Of a stretch of 64,000 bases of DNA, positions 37,188 through 47,150 are shown piece after piece. The notes below the pieces were generated by a model. It saw only the letters and a list, made by a program, of their open reading frames with translations, did no database searches and was not told the DNA's origin. The stretch covers positions 124,001 through 188,000 of the forward strand of contig JAPLSB010000005.1 of NCBI GenBank assembly GCA_026398875.1, in the 5' to 3' direction. The translations under genes were made by a program, and so were the position numbers. Source of the stretch: Gammaproteobacteria bacterium (GTDB lineage: Bacteria > Pseudomonadota > Gammaproteobacteria > Nevskiales > Nevskiaceae). Numbering within the stretch: position 1 is the first letter of the stretch; each line of letters begins with the position of its first letter.

Positions 37188-37361
37188 TTACTTGATCTTG
37201 CCTTCCTTGAACGGCACGTGCTTGCGCACGATCGGGTCGTACTTGGAAAACTCGAACTTGTCCGGCGTGTTCTTCTTGTTCTTCGTCGTCGTGTAGAAGA
37301 AGCCCGTCCCGGCGGTCGAGATGAGCTTGATCTTTTCGCGGTCTTTCTTGCCCTTGGCCAT
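37188..37361 (-). CDS. rpmG: 50S ribosomal protein L33
   Basis: The 57-residue basic protein reads [20 protein letters not shown] then a [16 protein letters not shown] block and ends [10 protein letters not shown], matching the Cys-free form of L33. It is a small 50S subunit protein near the E site. It follows rpmB by three bases, the standard rpmB-rpmG pair. The stop codon TAA (37188-37190) overlaps an inverted repeat. Confidence 0.97.
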   Translation of the reverse strand: MAKGKKDREKIKLISTAGTGFFYTTTKNKKNTPDKFEFSKYDPIVRKHVPFKEGKIK

Positions 37362-37364
37362 GTC

Positions 37365-37601
37365 TTACACCTTCTCGCCGCGCGAGCGGAGGTCGGCGAT
37401 GATCGCCTCCACGCCCTTCTTGTCAATGATGCGCATGCCGTTGGCGGACACGCGGAGGCTCACGAACCGCTTCTCGGCTTCGAACCAGAAACGATGGGTG
37501 TGCAGGTTGGGCAGGAAGCGGCGGCGACGCTTATTGTTGGCGTGGCTGACCGTGTTTCCCACGATCGGCTTCTTGCCGGTGACTTGGCAGACTCTGGACA
37601 T
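37365..37601 (-). CDS. rpmB: 50S ribosomal protein L28
   Basis: The 78-residue protein begins [20 protein letters not shown] and contains [18 protein letters not shown] and [15 protein letters not shown], matching L28. The usual gammaproteobacterial length is 78. GAGG is placed before the ATG. It forms an operon with rpmG and lies close to radC and coaBC-dut, as in Escherichia coli. Confidence 0.98.
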   Translation of the reverse strand: MSRVCQVTGKKPIVGNTVSHANNKRRRRFLPNLHTHRFWFEAEKRFVSLRVSANGMRIIDKKGVEAIIADLRSRGEKV

Positions 37602-37708
37602 GCGAACCTCGAAACTGGGGGGTGCCGCGAAAAAGGACGCGAAATGTACCAGCATGATCGTGCTCGGGCAAGCGGTCCGGCAGGGAAATCGAACGCGCCT
37701 TCCCGGCA

Positions 37709-38383
37709 TCACAGCCAGCCGCGCTCGGCAAACGACACCAGCGGGCCTTCGCCGACCACGAAATGGTCGAGGACGCGGATGTCCACCAGCGCCAGCGCTG
37801 CGCACAGTCGCTCGGTCAGTCGACGATCGGCGCCGCTGGGCTCGGCGATGCCGGACGGATGGTTGTGCGCGAAGATCACTGCCGCTGCCTGCTGCCGCAG
37901 CGCGCGCTTGACCACTTCCCGGGTGTAGACGCTGGCAGCGTTGATCGTGCCGACGGACAGCACCTCGAAGCCCAAAACCTGGTTGGCGCCGTCGAGAAAC
38001 AGCGCACCGAACGCCTCGTGATCGAGATCGCGCAGCTGCAGCCGCAGGAAGTCGCGGGTATCGGACGGGCTCGCGAGCGCACTTCGGTCCTTCAGTCGTT
38101 CGGCGAGGTGGCGGCGGGCGATTTCCATCACCGCCTGCAGCTGCGCGTACTTGGCATCGCCGAGTCCATGCGCCGCGCAGAATTCGTCACGCGATGCCTT
38201 GAGCAGCGCGCGCAGACCGCCGAACCGGGTCAGCAGATCGCGCGCCAGATCGACGGCGCTGCGTCCGGCCACGCCCGTGCGCAGGAAGATCGCCAGCAGC
38301 TCGGCATCGGACAGCACCTCGGCGCCGCGCAGCAACAGCTTTTCGCGCGGACGTTCATCTTCCGGCCAATCGGTGATTGCCAT
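37709..38383 (-). CDS. radC: RadC family JAMM/MPN domain protein
   Basis: The 224-residue protein begins [20 protein letters not shown] and has the JAMM zinc motif [16 protein letters not shown] (HxHx7D) with an upstream helix-hairpin-helix-like region ([16 protein letters not shown]). The biochemical role of RadC is unsettled; it was named for DNA repair. ATG 38383 is supported by GGAGG eight bases upstream; upstream in-frame starts are not. It is divergent from coaBC, as is common. Confidence 0.94.
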   Translation of the reverse strand: MAITDWPEDERPREKLLLRGAEVLSDAELLAIFLRTGVAGRSAVDLARDLLTRFGGLRALLKASRDEFCAAHGLGDAKYAQLQAVMEIARRHLAERLKDRSALASPSDTRDFLRLQLRDLDHEAFGALFLDGANQVLGFEVLSVGTINAASVYTREVVKRALRQQAAAVIFAHNHPSGIAEPSGADRRLTERLCAALALVDIRVLDHFVVGEGPLVSFAERGWL

Positions 38384-38493
38384 CGCAAGCGCCTCCATGC
38401 ACAGCATTGGCTTGGTCCGGAGGCTAACCCGGCCAGCCGCTACAATTCCGCGGATCACGTCACGTCCTTTACTCCGGTCCGCCCTCTCCGAAC

Positions 38494-39764
38494 ATGGTTT
38501 CGAACTCGAATGCAGGGCCACGCATCCTGTTGGCGCTGTCGGGCGGCATCGCTGCCTACAAGTCCGCCGAACTGGCGCGCCGCTTCGTCAAGCAAGGTTG
38601 CGACGTGCAGGTGGTGATGACCGAATCCGCGCTGCGCTTCATCGGTGCACAGACCTTCCAGGCGCTGACCGGCAAGCCGGTGCGTTCTTCGCTGTGGGAT
38701 GAGGCCGCTGAAGCGGCGATGGGCCACATCGAACTGGCGCGCTGGCCGGATGCCATCGTCATCGCGCCGGCCACTGCCAATACGCTGGCCAAGATCGCGC
38801 ATGGCTTTGCCGACGATCTGCTGACCACGCTGGTGCTGGCCACCGACCGACCGATCTTCGTGGCGCCGGCGATGAATCGCCTGATGTGGGCGAACGCGGC
38901 AACCCAGGCCAACATGGCCACGCTGCGCAGCCGCGGCCTGCGGATCATCGGACCGGGCAGTGGCGAACAGGCCTGCGGCGAAATCGGTGCCGGCCGCGTT
39001 GCCGAACCGGAAGAAGTGGCGAGCACCGTGCTCGCAGCACTTGCGCGCGGTGCGGCACTGCAGGCGGCCGATGGCCCGCTGCAAGGTCGTCATGCCGTGG
39101 TTACCGCCGGCCCGACGCGCGAGCCGATCGACCCGGTGCGCTTCATCACCAATCGTTCATCCGGGAAGCAGGGCTATGCAGTGGCTGCAGCACTGCATGC
39201 GCTGGGTGCCGAGGTGACGCTGGTCAGTGGTCCGGTCAGCCTGCCGGCGCCGACCGGCGTTCGCATGGTGCCCTGCGAGACAGCGCTGGAAATGCTGGCC
39301 GCCACGCAGGCCGCCTGTGCAACGGCCGACATCCTGGTCGGCACGGCGGCCGTTGCCGACTACCGCTGTGTGGCGATCGCCGGTCAGAAGATCAAAAAGA
39401 AGAGCGAAACGCTGGGTCTGGAACTGACCAAGAACGCCGACATCCTGACCGAGCTGCGTGCCGCGCGGCCCGGCTTGTTCATCGTCGGCTTCGCGGCAGA
39501 AACCGAGAAGCTGGCCGAGCACGCCAAGGGCAAGCTCGAACGCAAGAAACTGAACCTGATCGCGGCCAACTGGGTCGGTGGCGGTCGCGCCTTCGATCGC
39601 GACGACAACCAGCTCACCGTCTACTGGGCGGATGGCGAACTGGCGATCGGCCCAGCCGACAAGACCGAGATCGCGAAGCAGCTGGCTGGCCTGATCGCCG
39701 AGCGCTTTGCTGCGTTCGCATCGCTGCAGACCGCGGCCACCAAACCAGCGAAGAAGAGCAAGAA

Positions 39765-39768
<4 letters not shown>
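38494..39768 (+). CDS. coaBC: Bifunctional phosphopantothenoylcysteine decarboxylase/phosphopantothenate--cysteine ligase
   Basis: The 424-residue protein has the CoaC flavoprotein half ([49 protein letters not shown] with catalytic Cys) and the CoaB half ([56 protein letters not shown]). It carries out two steps of coenzyme A synthesis. The tail is Lys-rich. ATG 38494 starts the conserved part. It overlaps dut by four bases. Confidence 0.96.
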
Positions 39769-41106
<1,338 letters not shown>

Positions 41107-41141
41107 GGCAGTCGCCTGACGCGGCCGCCTGTGCGGAAGGT

Positions 41142-41906
41142 CTATGCCGAAGCGGCGTCGATCGCGGCTTTCAGCTGGCGATAGCCTTCGACGACGCGCG
41201 GACCCGGCCGGCCAAGGAATTCCTCGCTGATCGCGACGATGTGGCCGTTGCGCACGGCCGGTACATCGGTCCAGCCCGGCCGGCGGCTGACCACCTCCGG
41301 GCGATAGTTCGCGACCTTCACGCCACACCAGCTCATCGCGATCACGTCCGGTGGGCTGGCCATGATCTGCTCGTCGGTCAGCGGGGTGCTTTTCGCGTCG
41401 ATGACAGCCCAGGGATTCACGCCGCCAGCGAGTTCGATCAGATCGGTGGCCCAGGCCAGGCGCGTCGGCGCGATCACCGGCTTTGGCCACCATTCGATCA
41501 GCACCTTCGGCGGTACGGCGCGCTCGACGCGCGGCATCGCCGCCTGCATCTCGGCAATCAGGTCAGCGCCGCGTTCGGAGATGCCGAGCGCAGCGGCGAT
41601 GCGCCGGATGTCGCTGTAGATGTCGTCGAGGCTCAGCGGATCGCAGACCAGCGTCGCGATGCCGGCGGCGTTGATTGCGTCGACGATCCGCTCGTGGCCC
41701 GGCACGGTCAGCGAGGTCAGCACCAGATCCGGGCGCATCGCGATGACCTCGTCGACGCGCAGGTCAAGATCGCGGCCGAGCTTCGGGATGCGGCTGACCA
41801 CGTCGACCGGAAAATCGGAGTCGTCATCGCAGCCGATCAGGCAGTCGGCCGCGCCGAGCGCTGCAACGATCTCGGTGTTCGAGCAGGTGTGCGAGAAGAC
41901 CCGCAT
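41142..41906 (-). CDS. Cobalamin-type ABC periplasmic-binding-fold protein without signal peptide
   Basis: The 254-residue protein resembles BtuF-like substrate-binding proteins: IVAALGAADCLIGCDDDSDF, MRPDLVLTSLTVPG, AWATDLIELAGGVNPWAV and a C-terminal VRNGHIVAISEEFLGRPGPR. The N-terminus begins directly with MRVFSHTCSNTEIV and shows no signal peptide, so it is probably cytoplasmic or mis-started; no upstream in-frame start exists because the MBL gene overlaps it. Members of this signal-less group are annotated as cobalamin-binding proteins. It overlaps the MBL gene by one base region (ATGA). Confidence 0.75.
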   Translation of the reverse strand: MRVFSHTCSNTEIVAALGAADCLIGCDDDSDFPVDVVSRIPKLGRDLDLRVDEVIAMRPDLVLTSLTVPGHERIVDAINAAGIATLVCDPLSLDDIYSDIRRIAAALGISERGADLIAEMQAAMPRVERAVPPKVLIEWWPKPVIAPTRLAWATDLIELAGGVNPWAVIDAKSTPLTDEQIMASPPDVIAMSWCGVKVANYRPEVVSRRPGWTDVPAVRNGHIVAISEEFLGRPGPRVVEGYRQLKAAIDAASA

Positions 41907-42841
41907 CAGCGCGCTGCCGCGCTGACGAACTGCGGGAAGTAGCCGAGCGCGTCGTGCACGCTGCTGTCATGCGCTGGAATGATCTGCAGGCCCGGATTGG
42001 CATCGCGCAGCGCGCGCAAGCGGAGCACGGCCTGCCAGGTCGCGTCGCGATCGGCATCGACGATCAGGCTCGAGACACTGAACTTCGGCGCCGGCTGGTC
42101 GATGCCGCGATGGTTCCAGACGGTGTCGCCGACGAAGAAGTAGCGGCGGCCATCAGCCAGACTGAGCAGCAGGCCGGTCGAACCGGCCGTGTGGCCGGGC
42201 AGCGGCAGCAGCACGACACTGCCATCGCCGAACAGGTCGACGCTTGCCGGATAGCCGGCAAACGCCGGGCCATCGAAACGGTACGGGTGCCAGCGCAGGT
42301 CAGGGCTGCTGAACTGCGACGGCAGGAAGGCCGGCGGCTTGCCATGCAGCGCGGTGTCCTGTTCGGCAGCCGGCACCCAGATATCGGCCTGCGGGAAGTC
42401 GCTCAGTGCACTGGCGTGATCCCAATGCGCATGCGACAGGAAGATGCGCGGCGGCGGCGCAATGCCGGCGTCGCGCAGCTGGTTCACTGCAGGGCGTGCG
42501 TTCTGGTAGGCAAAGATCGGCTTCGCCCAGATCGCCATTTCGCTGCCGAACTGGGCGTCAATCCGGGTGCCGAGGCCGCTGTCGAACAGGAAGCGGCCGG
42601 CGGGGTGCTCGACCAGCACGGCGATGTGGCCGATCGCGGTCGGCCGGAACAGGCTGCCGCCCGCAACCACCATCGCTTCCAGCGTGGTCGCCGAGCCGGT
42701 TTTCAGCAGCGCGAAGCGCAAGCCCGCCGGCGCCTGTGCGGCTGGCAGCGGCTCGCCGGGCGGAATCACGGCTGCCGGCAGCGGCCAGAAGCGCCAGATG
42801 CCGAGCGCGGCGACGAGAACCACAAGGATCAGCTTACGCAT
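41906..42841 (-). CDS. Metallo-beta-lactamase-fold hydrolase, membrane-anchored or exported
   Basis: The 311-residue protein has an N-terminal hydrophobic anchor or uncleaved signal (about residues 3-19), then the MBL motif SHAHWDHAS (HxHxDH), PLPGHTAGSTGLLLS (third His), FVGDTVWNHRG and PAHDSSVHDALGY. It resembles AHL-lactonase or glyoxalase-II-like enzymes, but the substrate is not determined by these motifs. It is upstream of the BtuF-like gene on the same strand with a four-base overlap, suggesting one operon. Confidence 0.85.
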   Translation of the reverse strand: MRKLILVVLVAALGIWRFWPLPAAVIPPGEPLPAAQAPAGLRFALLKTGSATTLEAMVVAGGSLFRPTAIGHIAVLVEHPAGRFLFDSGLGTRIDAQFGSEMAIWAKPIFAYQNARPAVNQLRDAGIAPPPRIFLSHAHWDHASALSDFPQADIWVPAAEQDTALHGKPPAFLPSQFSSPDLRWHPYRFDGPAFAGYPASVDLFGDGSVVLLPLPGHTAGSTGLLLSLADGRRYFFVGDTVWNHRGIDQPAPKFSVSSLIVDADRDATWQAVLRLRALRDANPGLQIIPAHDSSVHDALGYFPQFVSAAAR

Positions 42842-42901
42842 GGCGGCAGGGCGTTATGGCGGCGGCCGCCATGATAGCGAGGGCGGCTTCGACCGAAGGC
42901 G

Positions 42902-42907
42902 TACAAT
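42902..42907 (+). promoter_or_regulatory. -10 box of the rnpB promoter
   Basis: TACAAT lies seven bases before the predicted 5' end of RNase P RNA. No good -35 is seen at 16-18 bases upstream. Confidence 0.5.
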
Positions 42908-42913
42908 CCGCGC

Positions 42914-43240
42914 CGGGAGTCGGCCAGACAACCGCTGCTGCTGAACCCGGGTTCCCATCGAGCTTGCTCGATGGGTGGGAAGGCGGGGGAGGAAAGTCCG
43001 GGCTCCGCAGGACGATGTGCCAGCTAACGGCTGGGCGGCGCGAGCCGACGGAAAGTGCAACAGAAAGATACCGCCGATGGCCGGAGCGATCCGGATCAGG
43101 CAAGGGTGAAATGGTGCGGCAAGAGCGCACCGCGAGTTCAGCAATGAACCGGCACGGCAAACCCCACATGGAGCAAGGCCAAATAGGGAGGGACGCGGCA
43201 GCCGCAAGGTCGCCGCAACACGTGGTCCGCGTGCTAAGGG
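42914..43240 (+). ncRNA. rnpB: RNase P RNA (A-type); only 5' two-thirds recognisable
   Basis: Conserved blocks occur in order: GGAGTCGGCCAGAC (helix P1/P2 side), GAGGAAAGTCCGGGCTCC (P4 5' strand, 42989-43006), CCGCCGATGGCC, AAGGGTGAAATGGTGCGGCA (43102-43121), GGAGCAAGGCCAAATAGG (43170-43187) and a P14-like CACGTGGTCCGCGTG (43219-43233). Beyond this, the expected GGGTAGGCTGCTTGAG, AGATGAATGACTGTCC and ACAGAACCCGGCTTATCGG blocks are absent, and nothing pairs with P1. RNase P RNA cleaves tRNA 5' leaders. Placement just upstream of mraZ is normal. The gene appears truncated or rearranged. Confidence 0.85.
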
Positions 43241-43360
43241 ATCCGTGGGAAAACGCCCCACTGCATCCCCGGCGGCCCTCGTTGGCGATCCGGTTCACAC
43301 TTGTCTACCGATTATCTGCCCGGGTACACCGGTCAGCATCGCCCTGATGTTGCACTGCAC

Positions 43361-43379
43361 TTTAGGTAGTTCGCCTAAA
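43361..43379. repeat. Short inverted repeat TTTAGG / CCTAAA
   Basis: Six-base arms with a 7-base spacer, in the A/T-rich segment after rnpB. Role unknown. Confidence 0.4.
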
Positions 43380-43423
43380 TGCTTGTTTTTGATGGGTTAG
43401 ATTGAACCTCCGAGATGTCGCCT

Positions 43424-43448
43424 AAGCCTTTGTCATTACAGGCTTTTT
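43424..43448 (+). terminator. Probable terminator of the rnpB transcript
   Basis: AAGCCT (43424-43429), a 10-base loop, AGGCTT (43440-43445), with a five-T run (43444-43448). It would make the rnpB transcript about 535 bases long, longer than usual. Confidence 0.6.
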
Positions 43449-43462
43449 GGCCTTGATCGTGC

Positions 43463-43491
43463 TTGCAGGGTGGTGGGCCGTGGCATATAGT
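43463..43491 (+). promoter_or_regulatory. Predicted mraZ (dcw cluster) promoter
   Basis: TTGCAG (43463-43468), a 17-base spacer and TATAGT (43486-43491), giving a start near 43498 and a leader of about 58 bases before mraZ. Confidence 0.65.
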
Positions 43492-43514
43492 GGGTCGAGT
43501 GGGGGAAAAGTGGC
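43491..43514 (+). promoter_or_regulatory. Candidate MraZ-binding TGGG repeats
   Basis: TGGG at 43491 and 43500 and TGGC at 43511 resemble the triple TGGGN direct repeats bound by MraZ at its own promoter. Spacing (9 and 11) departs from the usual 10, so the call is tentative. The overlap with the -10 box suits autorepression. Confidence 0.4.
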
Positions 43515-43555
43515 TGTACCTGCCTCTTCCACACGCCATTGCGGGGCTCGATTCC

Positions 43556-43987
43556 ATGTTTGCTGGTTCCAACCGACTGACGATTGACGACAAGGGCCGC
43601 CTCGCGGTCCCTGCACGTCTGCGCGCCCAGTTGGGGGACGAGTACGGCAAGCAGCTGACCGTGACCCTCGGCCCGGAGTGCGTGGAGATCTATCCGGCGC
43701 CGGTGTTCCGCAAGATGGCCGAGCAGATCCCGAAGATCGCCGACCGCGCCAAGCGGATGCTGGTCCAGCGCCTGTTCCTCGGCAACGCCGTGGAATCGGA
43801 AATCGATGGCCAGGGCCGCATCGTCGTGCCGACGCTGCTGCGCGACATGAAGGCGCTGGGCACCGACGTGGTGCTGGTCGGCGCCTACGACCACTTCGAG
43901 CTGTGGTCCTACGCCCAGTGGCAGGCCAACAACACGGAAGGCCAGCAGAACTACGCCGACGCCTTCGCGGCGCTGGCTGTGTCATGA
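43556..43987 (+). CDS. mraZ: Transcriptional regulator MraZ
   Basis: The 143-residue protein has two SpoVT/AbrB-like repeats: LTIDDKGRLAVPARLR (about residues 8-23) and SEIDGQGRIVVPTLLRD, each with the DxxGR signature. MraZ binds DNA upstream of the dcw operon and controls it. ATG 43556 starts the conserved sequence; the in-frame codon at 43463 lies inside the promoter. First gene of the division and cell-wall cluster. Confidence 0.96.
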   Translation: MFAGSNRLTIDDKGRLAVPARLRAQLGDEYGKQLTVTLGPECVEIYPAPVFRKMAEQIPKIADRAKRMLVQRLFLGNAVESEIDGQGRIVVPTLLRDMKALGTDVVLVGAYDHFELWSYAQWQANNTEGQQNYADAFAALAVS

Positions 43988-44044
43988 GGCCTCCCCGTGC
44001 CGCACGCCGCCGCGAGCTCAAGCCCGAACGAGGGCGCTGACCGG

Positions 44045-44968
44045 ATGTTTTCCCATCGGCCAGTTCTGCTCGACGAAGCCCTGGCCGGACTTAGCCTCCG
44101 CCCGGAAGGCATTTATGTGGACGGCACCTTCGGCCGCGGCGGCCATTCCGGCGCGATCCTCGAACGGCTCACCGCTGGCGGCGCGCTGCATGCGCTCGAC
44201 CGCGATCCGGAAGCCGGCCAGCACGCCTGGAAGACGTTTGCCGGCAACAGCAGCTTCCATTTTCATGCCGCCAACTTCGCCGAGATGGCCCGCGTCGCGG
44301 CGGATGCCGGCATCGCCGGTCGCATCGACGGCATCCTGCTTGACCTTGGCGTGTCCAGCCCGCAGTTCGACGACGCATCGCGCGGCTTCAGCTTCCAGAA
44401 CGATGGCCCGCTCGACATGCGCATGGACCCGTCGTCCGGCGAATCGGCGGCAGACTGGCTGATGCGTGCCGATGAAGCCGAGATCGCCGACGTGCTCTAC
44501 ACGCTCGGCGAAGAGCGCAACAGCCGCCGGATCGCCAAGAAGATCGTCGAGTCACGGCTGCTGGCGCCGCTGAAGACCACCGCCCAGCTGGCCGCGCTGA
44601 TCGCCAGCGTGCCGGGTCCGCGTTCGTTCAAGATCCATCCGGCGACGCGGTCCTTCCAGGCGCTGCGCATCCATGTCAACGGCGAGCTGTCGGCGCTGGA
44701 AACCGTGCTCGCGGCAGCGCCAGCGCTGCTGGCGCCGGGCGGCCGGCTGGCGGTGATCAGCTTCCATTCGCTGGAGGACCGCATCGTCAAGCGCTTCATT
44801 CGCGATGCCGAAGGCAGCGAACGCGATGTGCTGACCGGCCAGCGGCTGAATCGCGACGGCGCGCCGCAGCTGAAGCGTGTCGAACGCTGCTTCCCGAGTG
44901 CCGCCGAGACTGACGCCAACCCGCGCGCCCGCTCCGCCGTGCTGCGCGTTGCCGAGCGCATCGCCTGA
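44045..44968 (+). CDS. rsmH: 16S rRNA (cytosine(1402)-N4)-methyltransferase
   Basis: The 307-residue protein begins MFSHRPVLLDEALAGL, with the SAM-binding block YVDGTFGRGGHSGAIL, LDLGVSSPQFDDASRGFSF and a C-terminal SFHSLEDRIVKRF. It N4-methylates C1402 in the ribosomal P site. GTG 43997 is an in-frame alternative 16 codons upstream; ATG 44045 has GAGGGCG ahead of it. It overlaps ftsL by one base. Confidence 0.96.
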   Translation: MFSHRPVLLDEALAGLSLRPEGIYVDGTFGRGGHSGAILERLTAGGALHALDRDPEAGQHAWKTFAGNSSFHFHAANFAEMARVAADAGIAGRIDGILLDLGVSSPQFDDASRGFSFQNDGPLDMRMDPSSGESAADWLMRADEAEIADVLYTLGEERNSRRIAKKIVESRLLAPLKTTAQLAALIASVPGPRSFKIHPATRSFQALRIHVNGELSALETVLAAAPALLAPGGRLAVISFHSLEDRIVKRFIRDAEGSERDVLTGQRLNRDGAPQLKRVERCFPSAAETDANPRARSAVLRVAERIA

Positions 44969-45327
44969 TGGCTGCGCGCCCGACCACGACGCGACGCGAT
45001 CGCCGCAGCAGCGGCGGCCTGCTGCTGCCGATCACGCTGGCGATCTTCGTGGTGATCTCGGCACTCGCCGTCGTGCAGGTGAAGAACGAGCATCGCCGGC
45101 TGACGGTGAAGGCCGAAGCGCTGCGCATCGACAACGAACGCCTCGACCTGGAATGGGCGCAGCTGCAGCTCGAGGAAGCGACGCTCGCGCAGGCGGCCCG
45201 CGTCGAGCCGATCGCCCGCGCGCAGTTCGGGCTGGTCGAGCCATCGGCCTGGCAAACCATTCAGGCGGTACAGGGTGCGGCCGATGCGGGCGCACCGGTG
45301 GCGGCACCTGTGGAGCCGACGCCATGA
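44968..45327 (+). CDS. ftsL: Cell division protein FtsL
   Basis: The 119-residue bitopic protein has a short basic N-terminus, one transmembrane helix (LLLPITLAIFVVISALAVV, about residues 18-36) and a periplasmic coiled coil (KAEALRIDNERLDLEWAQLQ). FtsL with FtsB and FtsQ activates FtsW-FtsI at the septum. Sequence conservation is low in this family, so position between rsmH and ftsI is the main evidence. A Pro/Ala-rich tail follows the coiled coil. Confidence 0.9.
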   Translation: MAARPTTTRRDRRSSGGLLLPITLAIFVVISALAVVQVKNEHRRLTVKAEALRIDNERLDLEWAQLQLEEATLAQAARVEPIARAQFGLVEPSAWQTIQAVQGAADAGAPVAAPVEPTP

Positions 45328-47150
45328 AGGGCCCGGTCAATGCCGCCCAGCGTTCGCTGCCCGATGCGCCGGAAGCTTGGCGGCGCAAGTTCGCGCTCGG
45401 CGTGCTGGGCCTGCTGGCTCTCGGCATCGTTGGCCGTGCCTTCCAGTTGCAGGTGGTCAGCAACGATCGCTACAGCGCCCGCGGCGACAACCAGTACGTG
45501 CGCATGCAGCAGCTGCGCGCGCATCGTGGTGCGGTGCGCGACCGCAACGGCGAGCCTCTGGCGCTGTCGGCCCCGGTCATGTCGATCACCGCTGATCCGG
45601 AAAAGCTGCTGGCAGCGACGCAGTACCACGCCGCGCTGGCGGCCCTGCTGCAGCAGACGCCGCGCCAGCTCAGCCGCTATCTCGAAGCACGCAAGCGCGA
45701 ACACGATGTCGCCAAGGCCGGCCCACGGCCGCCGAAGGGGCCGCAGAAGGTCTACCTGAAGCGCTCGATGACGCCGGACGAAGGCCAGCGCATCGCCGAG
45801 CTGAAGGTGCCGGGCGTCGAGACCGAGCCGGATTACCGCCGCTTCTATCCAGCCGGTGAAGTCGCTGCGCACGTGGTCGGCTTCCTCGACTTCGAAGGCA
45901 ATCCGGCTTCCGGTGTCGAACGGACGCGCGACGAACTGCTGGCCGGGACGCCGGGCAAGCGCCGCGTGATCCGCGACAACAAGAAGCGCATCGTCGAAGA
46001 CCCGACCGAACTGACGCCGGCGCAGCCGGGCGCCGACGTGCAGGTGACGCTCGACCTGCGCCTGCAGTACCTCGCCTATCGCGAGCTGAAGGCCGCCGTC
46101 ACCGAAAACAAGGCCAAGGGCGGCCTGATCGTGCTGGCCGATGCCCGCAGCGGCGACATCCTGGCGCTGGCCAGCCAGCCGGGCTTCAACCCGAACCGTT
46201 CGGATGTGCGTGATCCTGAAGCGCTGCGCAACCGTGCGGTTGCAATGACGTTCGAGCCGGGCTCGACGGTCAAGCCGCTGATGGTGGCCCAGGCGCTCGA
46301 TGCCGGCGTGATCGGCCCGGATTATCACGTCGACACCGGCAACGGCTTCCTGAAGATCAGCAACGTGTCGGTACGCGATGTCCACGCCGCCGGCGATGTC
46401 GATCTGGCGACCTTGCTGGCCAAGTCCTCGAACGTCGGCGCGGTCTACATCGGGCAGAAGATGGGCACCGAGCTGCTGTGGAGCGGCTACACCAAGTTCG
46501 GCTTCGGCGAGCGCGTGGCGGCCGGCCTGCCGTTCGAGGAAAAGACCGTGCTGCGCGATTTCCATCGCTGGCGCGCCTCGGACACGGTGACCGCCAGCTA
46601 CGGCTACTCGTTCACGTCGAATGCGCTGCAGCTGGTGCGTGCGTATTGCGCGATCGCCAACGATGGCCTGATGCCGGCAGTCAGCATCCTCAAGCGCGAT
46701 CACGAAGAGCCGCCGCAGCGCGTCGTCTCTGCCCGTACCGCGCAGCTGGTGCGGACGATGCTTGAAGGCGTCACCGTCAAGGGCGGTACCGGCACCAAGG
46801 CGGCCGTGCCGGGCTATCGCGTTGCCGGCAAGACCGGCACGGTCAAGAAGAACGGCAAGGGCGGCTACATCAAGGGCGCGTACCAGTCGGCCTTCATCGG
46901 CATGCTGCCGGCGCAGGAGCCAAGCCTGGTCGCGCTGGTGATGATCGACGAGCCCGGCAACGGCGACTACTACGGCGGTGCGGTGTCCGCACCGGTGTTC
47001 GGCCGGGTGATGGCCGGTGCCGCGCGCCTGCTGCAGATCAAGCCGGACGAGCTGTCGCCGCCATTCGAAGCGCCGGTTCCGCCGGCCGTGCCGGTGGTGC
47101 CGACCCAGCAGGTCGACGCCGGTCCGGCGATCGCCCGGGCGCAGCCATGA
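45324..47150 (+). CDS. ftsI: Peptidoglycan D,D-transpeptidase FtsI (penicillin-binding protein 3)
   Basis: The 608-residue protein has a short cytosolic N-terminus, one TM helix (about residues 24-42), a PBP dimerisation domain and a transpeptidase domain with SxxK at Ser314-Lys317 (EPGSTVKP), SxN at 368-370 (KSSNVG) and KTG at 503-505. It cross-links septal peptidoglycan in the periplasm together with FtsW. A Pro-rich C-terminal tail is present. ATG 45324 overlaps the ftsL stop and the murE start overlaps its end. Confidence 0.97.
   Translation: MKGPVNAAQRSLPDAPEAWRRKFALGVLGLLALGIVGRAFQLQVVSNDRYSARGDNQYVRMQQLRAHRGAVRDRNGEPLALSAPVMSITADPEKLLAATQYHAALAALLQQTPRQLSRYLEARKREHDVAKAGPRPPKGPQKVYLKRSMTPDEGQRIAELKVPGVETEPDYRRFYPAGEVAAHVVGFLDFEGNPASGVERTRDELLAGTPGKRRVIRDNKKRIVEDPTELTPAQPGADVQVTLDLRLQYLAYRELKAAVTENKAKGGLIVLADARSGDILALASQPGFNPNRSDVRDPEALRNRAVAMTFEPGSTVKPLMVAQALDAGVIGPDYHVDTGNGFLKISNVSVRDVHAAGDVDLATLLAKSSNVGAVYIGQKMGTELLWSGYTKFGFGERVAAGLPFEEKTVLRDFHRWRASDTVTASYGYSFTSNALQLVRAYCAIANDGLMPAVSILKRDHEEPPQRVVSARTAQLVRTMLEGVTVKGGTGTKAAVPGYRVAGKTGTVKKNGKGGYIKGAYQSAFIGMLPAQEPSLVALVMIDEPGNGDYYGGAVSAPVFGRVMAGAARLLQIKPDELSPPFEAPVPPAVPVVPTQQVDAGPAIARAQP

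Larger units (their letters stand above)
43241..43555. other. Unassigned, more A/T-rich sequence between rnpB remnant and mraZ
   Basis: This stretch replaces the normal 3' end of rnpB. It is visibly more A/T-rich than the surroundings at 43290-43450. It holds an inverted repeat TTTAGG / CCTAAA (43361-43379), a terminator-like hairpin (43424-43448) and the mraZ promoter. No open frame with coding character was found. Confidence 0.5.

Noticed and set aside
42841..43555. Prophage or IS insertion as the cause of the rnpB change
   Set aside because: No transposase, integrase, target-site duplication or terminal repeats could be seen; kept only as an open explanation for a rearrangement.
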